From positions 7,749-54,984 of the forward strand of contig CADECY010000038.1 of NCBI GenBank assembly GCA_902825945.1: a stretch of DNA of 47,236 bases, written 5' to 3'. Positions 1 to 8,537 of the stretch are shown piece by piece. Source of the DNA: an uncultured Acidobacteriota bacterium. Its GTDB lineage: Bacteria; Acidobacteriota; Terriglobia; Bryobacterales; Bryobacteraceae. The number at the start of each line of letters is the position of its first letter. Positions within the stretch are counted from its first letter, which is position 1. The notes below the pieces were generated by a model. The model made no database searches. It was given only the letters and a program-made list of their open reading frames with translations, and was not told where the DNA came from. The position numbers were made by a program, and so were the translations under genes.

Positions 1-88
1 CACGACATTCGGAAAGCTCCCGCCCATCGCCACAAATCGGACTGGCTTCCTCACGACGGTGCCGAGAGGAGGCGGGTGAGGGTCCGTA

Positions 89-625
89 TCACTTCGGTAC
101 AACTTCGCGCCTTTCGTTCAAATGAATGCGGCTGACCGTTCCGGCCTCATCGGTGACCTCGACGAGGAGGTGATCCGCCGGATTGACGGACACGTCGAGT
201 TTGGTTGCTCGCCTGCCCGAATAGGGCAGGCGGACACACGGGCACAATGGCGCGAATTCAGGATTGATGGCAATCTTGGCACGCTCGAGTGCTGGCCCGG
301 GGCGCTTCCAGGCAATGAGATGGCGGCTTCCGAGGTGTTCGACGATATACACGGCCGCAAAGCCATCGAGCTGGCTGATTCGTCCAGTGGGAACATTCTT
401 CCCGTGCTTCTTCGCCTGATGGACATAGTCCAGCTTCTTGTTGAGTGTGACTTCCGCGAAGAGCTCGATGGCTGGCCGTACCATGCGATACGCCACGCTC
501 GCACCGCGACCGTAGCCAAAGATGTACTGATATTCGCCTTCGTGGTTACGGGTATAGCGGTACCTCTCCGTGATCGAATCGACATCCCTCTTCTCGTACC
601 ATGCGTGGATGTCGAGCAGAAACAA
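89..625 (-). CDS. Hypothetical protein whose N-terminus continues a toxin relic
   Basis: A 178-residue reading frame from a TTG codon. I do not recognise the C-terminal 160 residues, which look like a soluble protein with no membrane segment, no signal peptide and no known motif. The first residues (FLLDIHAWYEK) match the end of a HigB/RelE toxin fold. The same frame stays open upstream to a TGA near position 808 and there contains the rest of the toxin-like segment, but no ATG, GTG or TTG lies in it, so TTG at 625 is the only available start and would begin in the middle of a domain. The gene is therefore either a broken fusion or starts at an unusual codon. It is transcribed divergently from the Rpn-type gene. 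Confidence 0.4.
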   Translation of the reverse strand: MFLLDIHAWYEKRDVDSITERYRYTRNHEGEYQYIFGYGRGASVAYRMVRPAIELFAEVTLNKKLDYVHQAKKHGKNVPTGRISQLDGFAAVYIVEHLGSRHLIAWKRPGPALERAKIAINPEFAPLCPCVRLPYSGRRATKLDVSVNPADHLLVEVTDEAGTVSRIHLNERREVVPK

Positions 626-778
626 TGGCGTCGCTTCCGCTCGAAAGAAGTAGATGCCTCGTGCGCCGCCTCGCTTTCCGCGACCCTGCGATGCCCAGCG
701 AATCTTACGCGCCGCCCGTTGCCCGCCAAGGCGTCTGGGATTCTCGGCAGCGTAGGTGAACTCGCCCAGTTCGTCAGA
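590..778 (-). pseudogene. HigB/RelE-type toxin relic without start codon
   Basis: Translating the minus strand in the frame of the downstream hypothetical gene gives a segment reading DELGEFTYAAENPRR, then RKIRWASQGRGKRGG, then IYFFRAEATPLFLLDIHAW. The middle part is the typical core of HigB/RelE-type type II toxins, which normally read like RKIRWA-x-GRGKRGG followed by a IYY strand and a LL-x-IYAK end. The usual GDVIPG turn before the core is missing or changed, the frame has no start codon, and no antitoxin gene lies next to it. I read it as a decayed toxin whose end has run into another reading frame. Confidence 0.5.
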
Positions 779-870
779 GGTCCAATGCTTTGCGCCGCAC
801 TCGGGCCGATACTCCCATCAGCACAAGAGGGATATAGACCAACCGCCGGCCGCGCTTCTACACTCGGTAC

Positions 871-1743
871 GTGGCCGATCCGTCTCCAGCCAAGACAAGC
901 TATCCGATCCGCTACGACGCGGTCGTCAAGGATCTGTTCCAGCGCGAGCGGCCGAGCATCCTCGACGCCTATATCGGTGACCGCAAGATCCGCGGATTCC
1001 TCAACATCGAATTCGCGATCGTCGAGGAGCGCATCGCAGACCTGCTGATCGAACTCGGCGACGATACGATTCTCCATATCGAGTTTCAGAGCACCAATCA
1101 AACGGAGATGCCCTATCGCATGGGGATCTACGGACTCCTCGCAGCCCAGAAGTATCGCGGGCGCAAGATCGAGCAATTGCTGATCTATATCGGGCGGGAT
1201 CCCCTGTCGATGTCCGCGGCGCTCCACATCGGCGAGATCAAGGTACGGTACAAACTGATCGACATTCGCGAGTTCAACGCGCTCGAACTGCTCGCTTCCG
1301 GGCGTCCGGGAGACTGCGCGTTGGCACTGCTGGCGAACGGCGGAGTCGAGCATATGCGCCAGATCATCGGGCAGGCGTGCCAACTGCCGGAGCCGGAGCG
1401 CCGGCGGGTCCTCGCGCGGATGGCGGTTCTGTCTGGCTTGCGAGGAGCGTCGGAACGGTTCAGAATAGAGGTGAAAGCCATGGGCGTCAACATCGATTTC
1501 GAAGAGAACGTGATTCTGAAGGAAATCTACGACACCGGCTTCGAGAAGGGCCGCGAGGAAGGTATCGAGAGAGGTCTGGAGCGAGGCATGGTGAAGATCC
1601 TGCGCCGTCAAGTGGAAGAACGCTTCGGCCCGCTGCCCGATTGGGCCAGCGCACGGATACAGGGCGCCAGCCCCATCGAGATCGAGCAGTGGGCCTCCCG
1701 GGTGATCACCGCCCCGACACTGGAGGCAGCGCTCGGCCGATAG
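871..1743 (+). CDS. Rpn/PD-(D/E)XK nuclease family protein with DUF4351 tail
   Basis: A 290-residue protein starting at GTG. The N-terminal ~130 residues fit the Rpn/transposase-like PD-(D/E)XK nuclease family: a conserved aspartate (D57 in RIADLLIEL) is followed by ILHIEFQS with E71 and Q73, the expected D...E-x-Q/K metal site. The C-terminal third is helical and charged (EKGREEGIERGLERG), ending in the EERFGPLPDWA motif of DUF4351 tails. Proteins of this type (RpnA-E) are DNA endonucleases that promote recombination and often occur as many genomic copies. The active-site residues are all present. A partial second copy of the tail lies just downstream. No partner gene is apparent. Confidence 0.85.
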   Translation: MADPSPAKTSYPIRYDAVVKDLFQRERPSILDAYIGDRKIRGFLNIEFAIVEERIADLLIELGDDTILHIEFQSTNQTEMPYRMGIYGLLAAQKYRGRKIEQLLIYIGRDPLSMSAALHIGEIKVRYKLIDIREFNALELLASGRPGDCALALLANGGVEHMRQIIGQACQLPEPERRRVLARMAVLSGLRGASERFRIEVKAMGVNIDFEENVILKEIYDTGFEKGREEGIERGLERGMVKILRRQVEERFGPLPDWASARIQGASPIEIEQWASRVITAPTLEAALGR

Positions 1744-1787
1744 TTCCCGCCAGACAACAAGGGCATGGATGATGGCGGCGCCGCATT

Positions 1788-1860
1788 CTGGAAGAACGTT
1801 TCGGCCGCTGCCCGATTGGGCCCGCGCACGGATCGGAGGCGCCAGCGCAATCGAAAGCCG
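1788..1860 (+). pseudogene. Frameshifted duplicate of the Rpn/DUF4351 tail
   Basis: About 73 bases closely match positions 1612-1684 inside the nuclease gene (both carry GAAGAACG, then CTGCCCGATTGGG, then GCGCACGGAT and GGCGCCAGC). One C is lost in the run GGCCCG/GGCCG, which breaks the LEERFGPLPDWA reading frame. It looks like the remnant of a tandem copy of the gene or of its tail. Confidence 0.7.
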
Positions 1861-1951
1861 CACTCGGCCTGCAAGCGGCTCCAGCATCGACGGCGCAATC
1901 CATCGTGAGGTCTACTTTTCCGGATTCCGCGCCGAGTGCTAGCCTCAGCAA

Positions 1952-3406
1952 ATGAAACCCATCGCGACTTTCCTGTTGGCCGCGCTTCCTCTGCTCGCCC
2001 AGCAGGATCGGTTAGCGATGCTCGATGAGTACGCCGAACTCCTCCGAATCCCCAACATTGCCCGCAACCTCGGCGACATGCGCCGCAACGCCGAATTCAT
2101 CGAGCGGATGTATGCCAAGCGCGGGATCACGCTGACGCGGCTCGAAGTGCCTGGCGCTCCACCCGCGCTCTTCGGCGAGATCCGCGTCCCCGGTGCGCAG
2201 CGCACCATCATCTTATACGCGCACTACGACGGCCAGCCCGTCGTTCCAAACCAGTGGACCAACGGCGGACCGTTCGAGCCTGTCCTGCTCAACCGAGCCG
2301 GACAAAAGCTCCCGTGGCCCACCAGTGCCGCGCAACTCGATCCGGAATGGCGGCTGCAAGCCCGCTCGGCGAGTGACGACAAAGCTCCGGTCATCGCGTT
2401 TCTCGCCGCGCTCGACTCCGGGATCAAGCCTCGCGCCAACCTGAAGTTGTTTTTCGATGGAGAGGAAGAAGCCGGATCGCCGCACGCACGGGCGATTCTC
2501 GAGAAATACAAGGACCGCTTGCGGGCCGACGCGATGATCTTCTGCGATGGTCCGGTGCATCAGAGCCGCCGGCAACTGGTATCGTTTGGAGTTCGCGGAA
2601 CGGCTGGCTTCGAGCTGACCATCTACGGACCCGCGCGGGAGCTGCACAGCGGACACTACGGGAACTGGTCGCCCAATCCCGCGCTCATGATGGCGCACTT
2701 GATCGCGTCGATGAAGGATGAGGACGGTCGTGTGCGGGTCGCGGGGTTCTATGACGATGTGATCCCGTTGAACGAGGCGGAACTCGGCGCGGTCCGCGAG
2801 ATTCCGGAAGTGGAAGAGGAGTTGAAGCGCGAGCTGCTGTTGGGCGCGGCCGAGGTTCCCGGCAAGCGGCTCAATGAGCTGATCGCGATTCCCGCGCTCA
2901 ATATCCAGGGCATCACCAGTTCGTCCACGGGCAACGAGGCGCGCAACGTGATTCCCTCGCGGGCGGTCGCCAACATCGGCATCCGTCTGGTGAAAGGGAT
3001 GGATCCGCAAAGGACCATCGACCAGTGTCTCGAACACATTCGCAAGCGCGGATACTTCATTGTGGAGCGCGAGCCCACGGCCGCCGAACGGCTGACGCAT
3101 CCCCGCGTCGCCCGTGTGAGCCGGACGCGCGATGGGATGCGCGCGGTGCGCGTGCCGATGGATCTGCCGCTGGCGGCGACCGTGGTCCGGGCGATCGAGA
3201 AGGTCCGCGGACCGGTCATCCGTCAACCCACCGGTGGAGGTACGCTGCCCATCGCTTCGTTCGAGGATGTTCTGGGCATTCCCGTGATCATCGTTCCGAT
3301 CGCCAATCACGACAACAAGCAGCATTCCCACGACGAGAACATCCGCCTGCAAAATCTGTGGGACGGCGTGTTGACGCTCGGCGCCGTGATGTCGGCCGAG
3401 TACTGA
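1952..3406 (+). CDS. Secreted M20 family metallopeptidase
   Basis: A 484-residue M20 dipeptidase-like zinc peptidase, close in layout to the carnosinase (CNDP) group. Residues 1-17 (MKPIATFLLAALPLLAQ) form a signal peptide, so it acts in the periplasm or outside. Metal-site residues are visible: H91 and D93 in YAHYDGQPV, bridging D142 in SASDDKAP, the catalytic glutamate pair in FDGEEEAGSP (E171/E172), and D199 in IFCDGPVH. The lid/dimerisation domain follows from about residue 210 (ELHSGHYGNW) and the C-terminal metal-binding part ends with NHDNKQHSHDENIR. Length is normal for the family. It has no operon partner and converges on the zinc-ribbon gene. Likely role: hydrolysis of di- or short peptides. 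Confidence 0.9.
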   Translation: MKPIATFLLAALPLLAQQDRLAMLDEYAELLRIPNIARNLGDMRRNAEFIERMYAKRGITLTRLEVPGAPPALFGEIRVPGAQRTIILYAHYDGQPVVPNQWTNGGPFEPVLLNRAGQKLPWPTSAAQLDPEWRLQARSASDDKAPVIAFLAALDSGIKPRANLKLFFDGEEEAGSPHARAILEKYKDRLRADAMIFCDGPVHQSRRQLVSFGVRGTAGFELTIYGPARELHSGHYGNWSPNPALMMAHLIASMKDEDGRVRVAGFYDDVIPLNEAELGAVREIPEVEEELKRELLLGAAEVPGKRLNELIAIPALNIQGITSSSTGNEARNVIPSRAVANIGIRLVKGMDPQRTIDQCLEHIRKRGYFIVEREPTAAERLTHPRVARVSRTRDGMRAVRVPMDLPLAATVVRAIEKVRGPVIRQPTGGGTLPIASFEDVLGIPVIIVPIANHDNKQHSHDENIRLQNLWDGVLTLGAVMSAEY

Positions 3407-3443
3407 CGCCGCGCCGCGTACGCCCGGCAATCACAGCCGTTCC

Positions 3444-3701
3444 TCAGTACTCGTACCAATCCGAGTGCGGCGACCATTTCCGGCACTCCAGACACTGGGT
3501 GTCGTGCCACTGTTTCACGCAGCTCGGACAAACACCGCCCGTGTCGAACGTATTCCAACAATGGCCGCAGCTACATGACCACAAGTCATCGGCCCGAGGA
3601 GTCCAGCCGCACAGCGGGCAACGAATCCGTGGTCCGGACGCGCCGTCCGATTTCCCCGTATCAGTGCCTTGGCTCGGTTGGACCGGCGTTGCGACAGGCA
3701 T
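3444..3701 (-). CDS. Small multi-zinc-ribbon protein
   Basis: An 85-residue protein with nine cysteines placed as zinc knuckles: C28/C31 (CPLC), C43/C45/C48 (CSCGHC), C58/C61 (CPSC) and C70/C73 (CLEC). This suggests two zinc ribbons, rich in tryptophan near the knuckles. The first 25 residues are low-complexity and probably disordered. There is no signal peptide, so it should be cytoplasmic. It starts 10 bases after the stop of the dodecin gene and is probably co-transcribed with it. The partner (nucleic acid or protein) cannot be told from sequence. Confidence 0.75.
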   Translation of the reverse strand: MPVATPVQPSQGTDTGKSDGASGPRIRCPLCGWTPRADDLWSCSCGHCWNTFDTGGVCPSCVKQWHDTQCLECRKWSPHSDWYEY

Positions 3702-3711
3702 GGCCCGATGG

Positions 3712-3918
3712 TCAATCGTTCAACACGAACGTCACCATCAGACCCACGCGATACTCAATGATCTTCCCCTTCTTGACCACCACTTTCTGGTCCTTGACCC
3801 AGGCGCCTTGTACGTTGTCGAGCGTCTTGGAGGCACGCTCGATGCCCACCTTCACGGCGTCATCGAAACCTTTGGTCGAACTGGCGATAATCTCGGTCAC
3901 ACGGGCAACGGAAGCCAT
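3712..3918 (-). CDS. Dodecin family protein
   Basis: A 68-residue protein with the dodecin layout: a short strand (ASVARVTEIIASS), one amphipathic helix (GFDDAVKVGIERASKTL), then two strands (GAWVKDQKVVV and YRVGLMVTFVLN). Dodecins form hollow dodecamers that bind flavin or coenzyme A and buffer free flavin in the cytoplasm. The length matches the family. A good ribosome binding site (AGGAGA, 7 bases upstream) supports the ATG at 3918. It probably forms a two-gene unit with the zinc-ribbon gene downstream. Confidence 0.92.
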   Translation of the reverse strand: MASVARVTEIIASSTKGFDDAVKVGIERASKTLDNVQGAWVKDQKVVVKKGKIIEYRVGLMVTFVLND

Positions 3919-3998
3919 CTGGAAAATCTCCTATTTGAACTCGAGCAGTCCGGGCAAGGCCCAGGAGCCCATTGTAGAAGGGGTTCGGCCCGGATCGC

Positions 3999-5129
3999 TC
4001 AACGATTCGCCTTGGCCCACAAGACCGACTGCTTACCCGCCACGCCTTTGATCAATCCCCACGCCACCGCGACCTGTCCGAAGAAGAAATAGAACGGCGC
4101 GTTGAGCAGCGGATTCGACCATCCCGTCCGCCAGCGAATCAGTGCGAGCAGCGCGAGAAACGCGAAGGCCCCGAGAACCAGTTGCGAAAGCGGCTGCGCC
4201 GCGCTCACCGTCGCCACGGTCAGAATCGCGACTCCGATCACGGGCGACATCCAGCGCAGCAGCTTGTGCGAGGCCCATACGAACCAGAACGCAAGCGGGC
4301 AGTTGCCCGGGAGTCCGTTACCGCGCGCCAGCGCTTGCGCGGCGCCCGCCGCAATCCGGACCTTGCGCCGGAACTCCTCGCGCAGTGTTTCGGGACCGCG
4401 CTCCCAGGCCAGCGCCTTCGGCTCGAACACGGCACGGTAACCGGCGCGCGTGATCGTCATCGGCAGCACGAAATCCTCGATCAACGTGTCGTTCGGCGAT
4501 TGGACGAACAGCGCGCGGCGAAACGCGTGCATGGCGCCATCGGCGCCGCACATCGAATAGATGTCGGAGCCCTTCTCCTGCAGGAACCACTCGAGCGAGT
4601 AGTAGTTCTCCTCGCCCGACTGCAGCGCATCGGTGGTCTCTTGCAGGATCACCTTCCCGGAGACGCAACCGACCTTCGGATCGCCGAACCGCGCCACCAA
4701 ATGCCGGATCGCCTTCGGATCGTAGATCACGTTGGCGTCGGAAGAGACGACGATCTCCTCGCGGAGCGATGCGATCACTTCGTTCAGGTTCCGGACCTTC
4801 CCGCGGCGCTGCTCGCGATCGATCACACGCACGCCCTTATCATCGAACTCGTGCGCGATGGCGCTCGTGCGGTCGGTCGAGCCGTCGTTCACGACGTAGA
4901 TCGTGAAGCGGTCTTTCGGATAGTCGAGCGCAACCGAGTTCTCGAGCTTGGCGCGGATGATCTTCTCTTCGTTCAGCGCGCAGATGACCAGTGCGACACG
5001 CGGCAACGGAGCATCGGGTGGAGCGAGCGCGGGCTTGCGCGCCGGTACCAATCGCAGCAGCAGCGGGTAGAGCACGAACGGGTGCAAAAAGAGCAGGATC
5101 AGCACCACCAGCAGCACGGTCATGATCAT
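3999..5129 (-). CDS. Membrane-bound GT2 glycosyltransferase
   Basis: A processive-type family 2 glycosyltransferase of 376 residues. An N-terminal membrane helix (TVLLVVLILLFLHPFVLYPL) is followed by a GT-A domain with VVNDGSTDRTS, the SSDAN metal-binding motif, CGADGAMHAFRR and the catalytic ED of IEDFVLPM. Several C-terminal membrane helices follow. It resembles hyaluronan/cellulose synthase-type enzymes, but instead of a clear QxxRW it has RRKVRIAAGA. The start ATG at 5129 overlaps the TGA of the FemAB gene (ATGA), so the two are translationally coupled; the frame stays open further upstream, but those starts would lie deep in the neighbour. It probably adds sugars to the exopolysaccharide at the inner membrane. 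Confidence 0.88.
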   Translation of the reverse strand: MIMTVLLVVLILLFLHPFVLYPLLLRLVPARKPALAPPDAPLPRVALVICALNEEKIIRAKLENSVALDYPKDRFTIYVVNDGSTDRTSAIAHEFDDKGVRVIDREQRRGKVRNLNEVIASLREEIVVSSDANVIYDPKAIRHLVARFGDPKVGCVSGKVILQETTDALQSGEENYYSLEWFLQEKGSDIYSMCGADGAMHAFRRALFVQSPNDTLIEDFVLPMTITRAGYRAVFEPKALAWERGPETLREEFRRKVRIAAGAAQALARGNGLPGNCPLAFWFVWASHKLLRWMSPVIGVAILTVATVSAAQPLSQLVLGAFAFLALLALIRWRTGWSNPLLNAPFYFFFGQVAVAWGLIKGVAGKQSVLWAKANR

Positions 5130-6175
5130 GGGAAGAGCCGGATCAACCTGGGGCCGAGAAGGTTCGTCACAAACAACGGCAGCTTCTGCCAAACCGCGAT
5201 CGCCATCTCGAACTTCGGATTCTTCGGGCTGAAGTTCGGCGGATCTTTGCGCCGCACCAGCACCACTTCATAAGGCAGCTCGCGCACCACCGTGCCCCAG
5301 TGGCGTTTGAACTCGAAGGTGCCCGACTCCTTCTTGCTGCGGCCGAAATCGAAAACGTGGAGGCCGTTGTTCCCGGCCCAGCGCAGGAAGTCGAAGTACA
5401 TGTAGTTGTTCGGCGCCAGATTCAGGAAGTCGGGCGACGAGGCCGCATAGTAGGTGTGCATCGAGCCGTTGTAGAGGAAGTTGTACGCGGCCGCCGCGAC
5501 ATCTTCGTTCACCAGGATCTCGCGGACATCCACCATCGAGCCGAAGTTCGCCTTCATGGTCTCGAAGAACGAGCGCGGAAAGATGGGCGTGCCCAGGCGC
5601 CGGTAGTTGTTGCACATGAGCGCGTAGAAGGTGTCGAGCGAGCCCGTGACGCGCGTCGAGAACGGACTCTTCAGCGCCTTGCGCACCATGTTCCGCGTCT
5701 TCTTGTGGACCGTTGCCAGCAGTTCCTCGTCCGTCATCGGCTTCACATCCTGGGTGAAGGTGACGTAGCGATCAACTGGCGTGGCCCCGGTGACTTCCGA
5801 AGTGACTTGCGAAGCATCCGTATTGCGCAGCTCGATGTACTGGACACCGCGCTCTTCGCCGATCCGGCGGGCTTCCCGCGCGATCGCGTCACGGACCTCG
5901 GGCGAATCGGCGAGGATCCCGCCATAGACCGCGAACGGCGAGGAGATCAGCACGCGCCCGGTCATGAAGTTGTCGACTTCATACAAAGGGAGCACGCCCG
6001 TGATCGCTCCATCGGGTCCGATGGCGGCGAGATTCTCCGGGCGGAATCCGAACGTAGACTCGAGCGTGCGGCCCCAAGCCGAGAGATGGAAAGGCGACCC
6101 GTGCGGGTGTTTGGACACGTAGGCGTCCCACGCCTGCGCGCCGGCCGGTTCCAGGCGCTGGATCTTGATGTTCAT
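5126..6175 (-). CDS. FemAB-related protein of the PEP-CTERM/EPS type
   Basis: A 349-residue FemAB-like (tandem GNAT fold) protein, closest in pattern to the PEP-CTERM system-associated FemAB group (TIGR03019): N-terminal PFHLSAWGRTLESTFGF, central PLYEVDNFMTGRVLISSPF, and C-terminal LNLAPNNYMYFDFLRWA and FDFGRSKKESGTFEFKRHWG. It has no signal peptide or membrane segment. Family members sit in exosortase/EPS loci and are thought to transfer an acyl or aminoacyl group to a cell-envelope precursor; the substrate is unknown. It is coupled to the downstream GT2 by a 4-base overlap. About 750 bases without a gene lie upstream, so its promoter is probably there. Confidence 0.88.
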   Translation of the reverse strand: MNIKIQRLEPAGAQAWDAYVSKHPHGSPFHLSAWGRTLESTFGFRPENLAAIGPDGAITGVLPLYEVDNFMTGRVLISSPFAVYGGILADSPEVRDAIAREARRIGEERGVQYIELRNTDASQVTSEVTGATPVDRYVTFTQDVKPMTDEELLATVHKKTRNMVRKALKSPFSTRVTGSLDTFYALMCNNYRRLGTPIFPRSFFETMKANFGSMVDVREILVNEDVAAAAYNFLYNGSMHTYYAASSPDFLNLAPNNYMYFDFLRWAGNNGLHVFDFGRSKKESGTFEFKRHWGTVVRELPYEVVLVRRKDPPNFSPKNPKFEMAIAVWQKLPLFVTNLLGPRLIRLFP

Positions 6176-6926
6176 GAATCTAGCCGAGCCTCGGGGGCGC
6201 GGGGGAGAGTCTCCTGGGATGGATGAGGATGAGAGCGGCCATCAGGTCTGATTGTCTAATCGGCGGAAGGGGGCTGATCGCTGTACGGGAACCCCCACAC
6301 CTCAGAATACGACAGGGTGGGGCGGGACCCAGCGCACCCAACTCAGGAGCGGCGTACCTGCGGCGTTGCGATTGCAGTCCGGCGGACGGTGAGACCCAAG
6401 TGAGGCACACCAGAATCTTTGGGCGCCTGAAGTGTGGACCATTTCCTACCGGTCAGGGTCCCGCTCGGCGGTAGGGCAGCGGTGGCCCTTCCGGTCTACG
6501 TACATCGCGACACGTCGAGATTTTGGACTTGCGTCTCGAAACGAAGACCCTTCATTCATCCCGATCGTTCCGCGCCATCAGTGCCCACCGCGAACCGGAC
6601 TTGCGAAAGCCATAATAGACTGTCCGCTTGTACCGGAAAGCGAGGATTCCAGCAGACCGGATAGCATGCACAACCGCTTCGCTTTGTGCGGCTCGCGATA
6701 CCCGCGCGAGATCCCGCCGTCAACAAGCTTCGCGGGAACCCTCCGCCGCGGGACCCTGAAGAAGTTCATCGAGACGATGAACGGAGAGTTGGTGCTTGCC
6801 GGGGGCGAGACGGAGGACGCGGCGTAGGTAGTCAATGAGATCGGCGGCCAGGGGGACATTTCTATTTTGCTGGAACGGACATCCCCCCTTGCGCCACAAC
6901 CAACGATCAGGGCGCGGTACGACCCT
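6176..6926. other. Gene-free gap of 750 bases
   Basis: No convincing intact gene on either strand. The only protein-like trace is on the plus strand near 6740-6827, reading TLKKFIETMNGELVLAG, which resembles the end of small XRE-type antitoxin regulators (STLRKFIEAMGGELEL). It lacks a helix-turn-helix upstream in frame, so I treat it as a possible relic. The gap should hold the promoter of the FemAB-GT2 pair, but no clear -35/-10 boxes stand out. Confidence 0.4.
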
Positions 6927-8516
6927 TCAATTCCCCACAGGCACGTCGGCGAACGCCGCCATCACCTTGCTCGACACCTCGTTGCCCGAGTCGACCTTTC
7001 CGCGTTCCTTGATGAACAGGATATTGCTGTAGAACGCGTTCTGGTAATTGCCGATCAGCCCGCGCTCGAAGGCGAGCTTCAATTCGCGCACACCGTCCTC
7101 GATATTCCGAGTCGCCTCGAAGCCGACCCGCTCGCGGATCTTGGCGAACGAAACACGATAGTTGCGCCGGTCGGAGTTCTCCACCTGTTCGACCCGCGTG
7201 TCCGGGAACTCGCTCTTGATGATGTCGGCGATCTGGGCGAGCGTGTAGTTCAAACGGTCGTCGCCCACGTTGAGGATCTCGCCGCTCACCGCATCGAGCG
7301 GAGCCGAAAGCGTCATCACCACGGCCTCGGCGATATCGGCGACATGGATGAACGGCCGCCATTGTTCGCCGTTATAGATGGTGATGGTGCCCTCTTGGAA
7401 CGCCTTGGCCGTGAGCAGATTCACCACTAGATCGAAGCGCGGGCGCGGCGCCAGACCGAAGACGGTGGCAAACCGCAGCACCACCGGATGAAACTTGTCC
7501 GACTTGGCCTCGAGCAGCGCCTTCTCGGAATTGAGCTTGGTCTCGCCGTAGAGCGACACGGGCACGGTCTTCGAGTTCTCGTCCATCAACAGATCCGAGG
7601 CGCCGTAGACCGAGCAGCTCGACGCGAACAGGAAGCGTTCGACGCCGTGACCCTTGGCGATCTCGATCATCATACGCGTGGCGGCGTAGTTGATCTCGAG
7701 CGCGTTCTTGTCGTCTTCGGTGCAGGCCGGATCGCCCACGATCGCGGCGAGATGGATCACGTCGCGCACGTCGGCCATCGCGCGCACGACATCCTGAATA
7801 TTGCGGCAATCGCCCGGCATGAACTCGAGGTTCGGATACCGCTGCAGATGCGCGATCGCCTGGTCGCCGTAAACGAGCCGGTCGAGCAGACGCACGTTCT
7901 GTCCGCGCGCAAGCAGCTTTTCGAGCACGATCGCGCCGATATAGCCCGCTCCGCCCACCACGAGCACTTTGTCCGCCTTACGCGGAGCAGGGGACGGCAT
8001 GACCGCCGCGGCGGGAGCGGCCAAGCGCGCCAGTTCGTCCGAGTGGAAGATCCACGCCTTCAGCCAGCGCGCCGCGGCTGTCGCCGAAATCACCAGCAGC
8101 GAGAACAGCAAGGCTGACGAGCGCGGCAGCACACTGGTTCGCGTGACCAGGAAGTTGAGAAAGACGAAGGTCAGCGTCGCGATGAAGGCGCTCATCGCCG
8201 CGCGCCGGACCTTGGCCTCGAGCGTGTACGTCCGGGTGGTGGTGTAGACGCCCAATGCGGCGTGTACCACCGGGAAAATCACCGAGAGTGGAAAGAATAC
8301 TCCGAAGTAATAGTCGCGCAGAATGGCAATGCCTGCCTCCGCGGTCATCGGTGGCTGATCCTGCAAACGCAGGCCAACCACCAGAAGCGCTACGACGGCG
8401 CTGAGCTGCACGATGGCAAAGTCGGCGATTGCCCGTGCACTGGATTGAGCGATCGAACGCCAGGACATGATACGGATGCCCATCCTCCGGTTTCCGACAA
8501 AGGGCCGTTTCCGCAT
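6927..8516 (-). CDS. Membrane-anchored NAD-dependent sugar epimerase (fusion)
   Basis: A 529-residue two-part protein. Residues ~28-150 hold four predicted membrane helices (about 28-50, 70-92, 107-125, 133-150), like the membrane part of FlaA1/CapD-type polysaccharide proteins. Residues ~182-505 are an extended SDR epimerase/dehydratase: NAD-binding GGAGYIG (188-194), HLAAIVGDP, SSCSVYG and catalytic Y323-x3-K327 in LYGETKLNSEK. The expected CapD-family catalytic domain is replaced by a GalE/WbpP-like domain. Start codons at 8516, 8483 and 8468 are all possible; no ribosome site decides between them. It lies 21 bases after the acetyltransferase stop, at the end of the wecB unit. It likely makes a UDP- or dTDP-sugar at the membrane. 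Confidence 0.85.
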   Translation of the reverse strand: MRKRPFVGNRRMGIRIMSWRSIAQSSARAIADFAIVQLSAVVALLVVGLRLQDQPPMTAEAGIAILRDYYFGVFFPLSVIFPVVHAALGVYTTTRTYTLEAKVRRAAMSAFIATLTFVFLNFLVTRTSVLPRSSALLFSLLVISATAAARWLKAWIFHSDELARLAAPAAAVMPSPAPRKADKVLVVGGAGYIGAIVLEKLLARGQNVRLLDRLVYGDQAIAHLQRYPNLEFMPGDCRNIQDVVRAMADVRDVIHLAAIVGDPACTEDDKNALEINYAATRMMIEIAKGHGVERFLFASSCSVYGASDLLMDENSKTVPVSLYGETKLNSEKALLEAKSDKFHPVVLRFATVFGLAPRPRFDLVVNLLTAKAFQEGTITIYNGEQWRPFIHVADIAEAVVMTLSAPLDAVSGEILNVGDDRLNYTLAQIADIIKSEFPDTRVEQVENSDRRNYRVSFAKIRERVGFEATRNIEDGVRELKLAFERGLIGNYQNAFYSNILFIKERGKVDSGNEVSSKVMAAFADVPVGN

Positions 8517-8537
8517 GCGAATGTACAGTGTCTCATT

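Noticed and set aside
118..1887. Open reading frame of 589 codons on the minus strand
   Set aside because: It is antisense to the Rpn gene and in another frame of the hypothetical gene; composition is arginine/alanine-rich without motifs. It is open because of high GC.
2213..3430. Open frame of 405 codons antisense to the M20 peptidase
   Set aside because: No motif; the peptidase on the other strand has all its catalytic residues, so this is a shadow.
6740..6827. Possible end of an XRE-type antitoxin (TLKKFIETMNGELVLAG)
   Set aside because: Too short, and no helix-turn-helix found upstream in frame; kept only as a remark in the gap entry.
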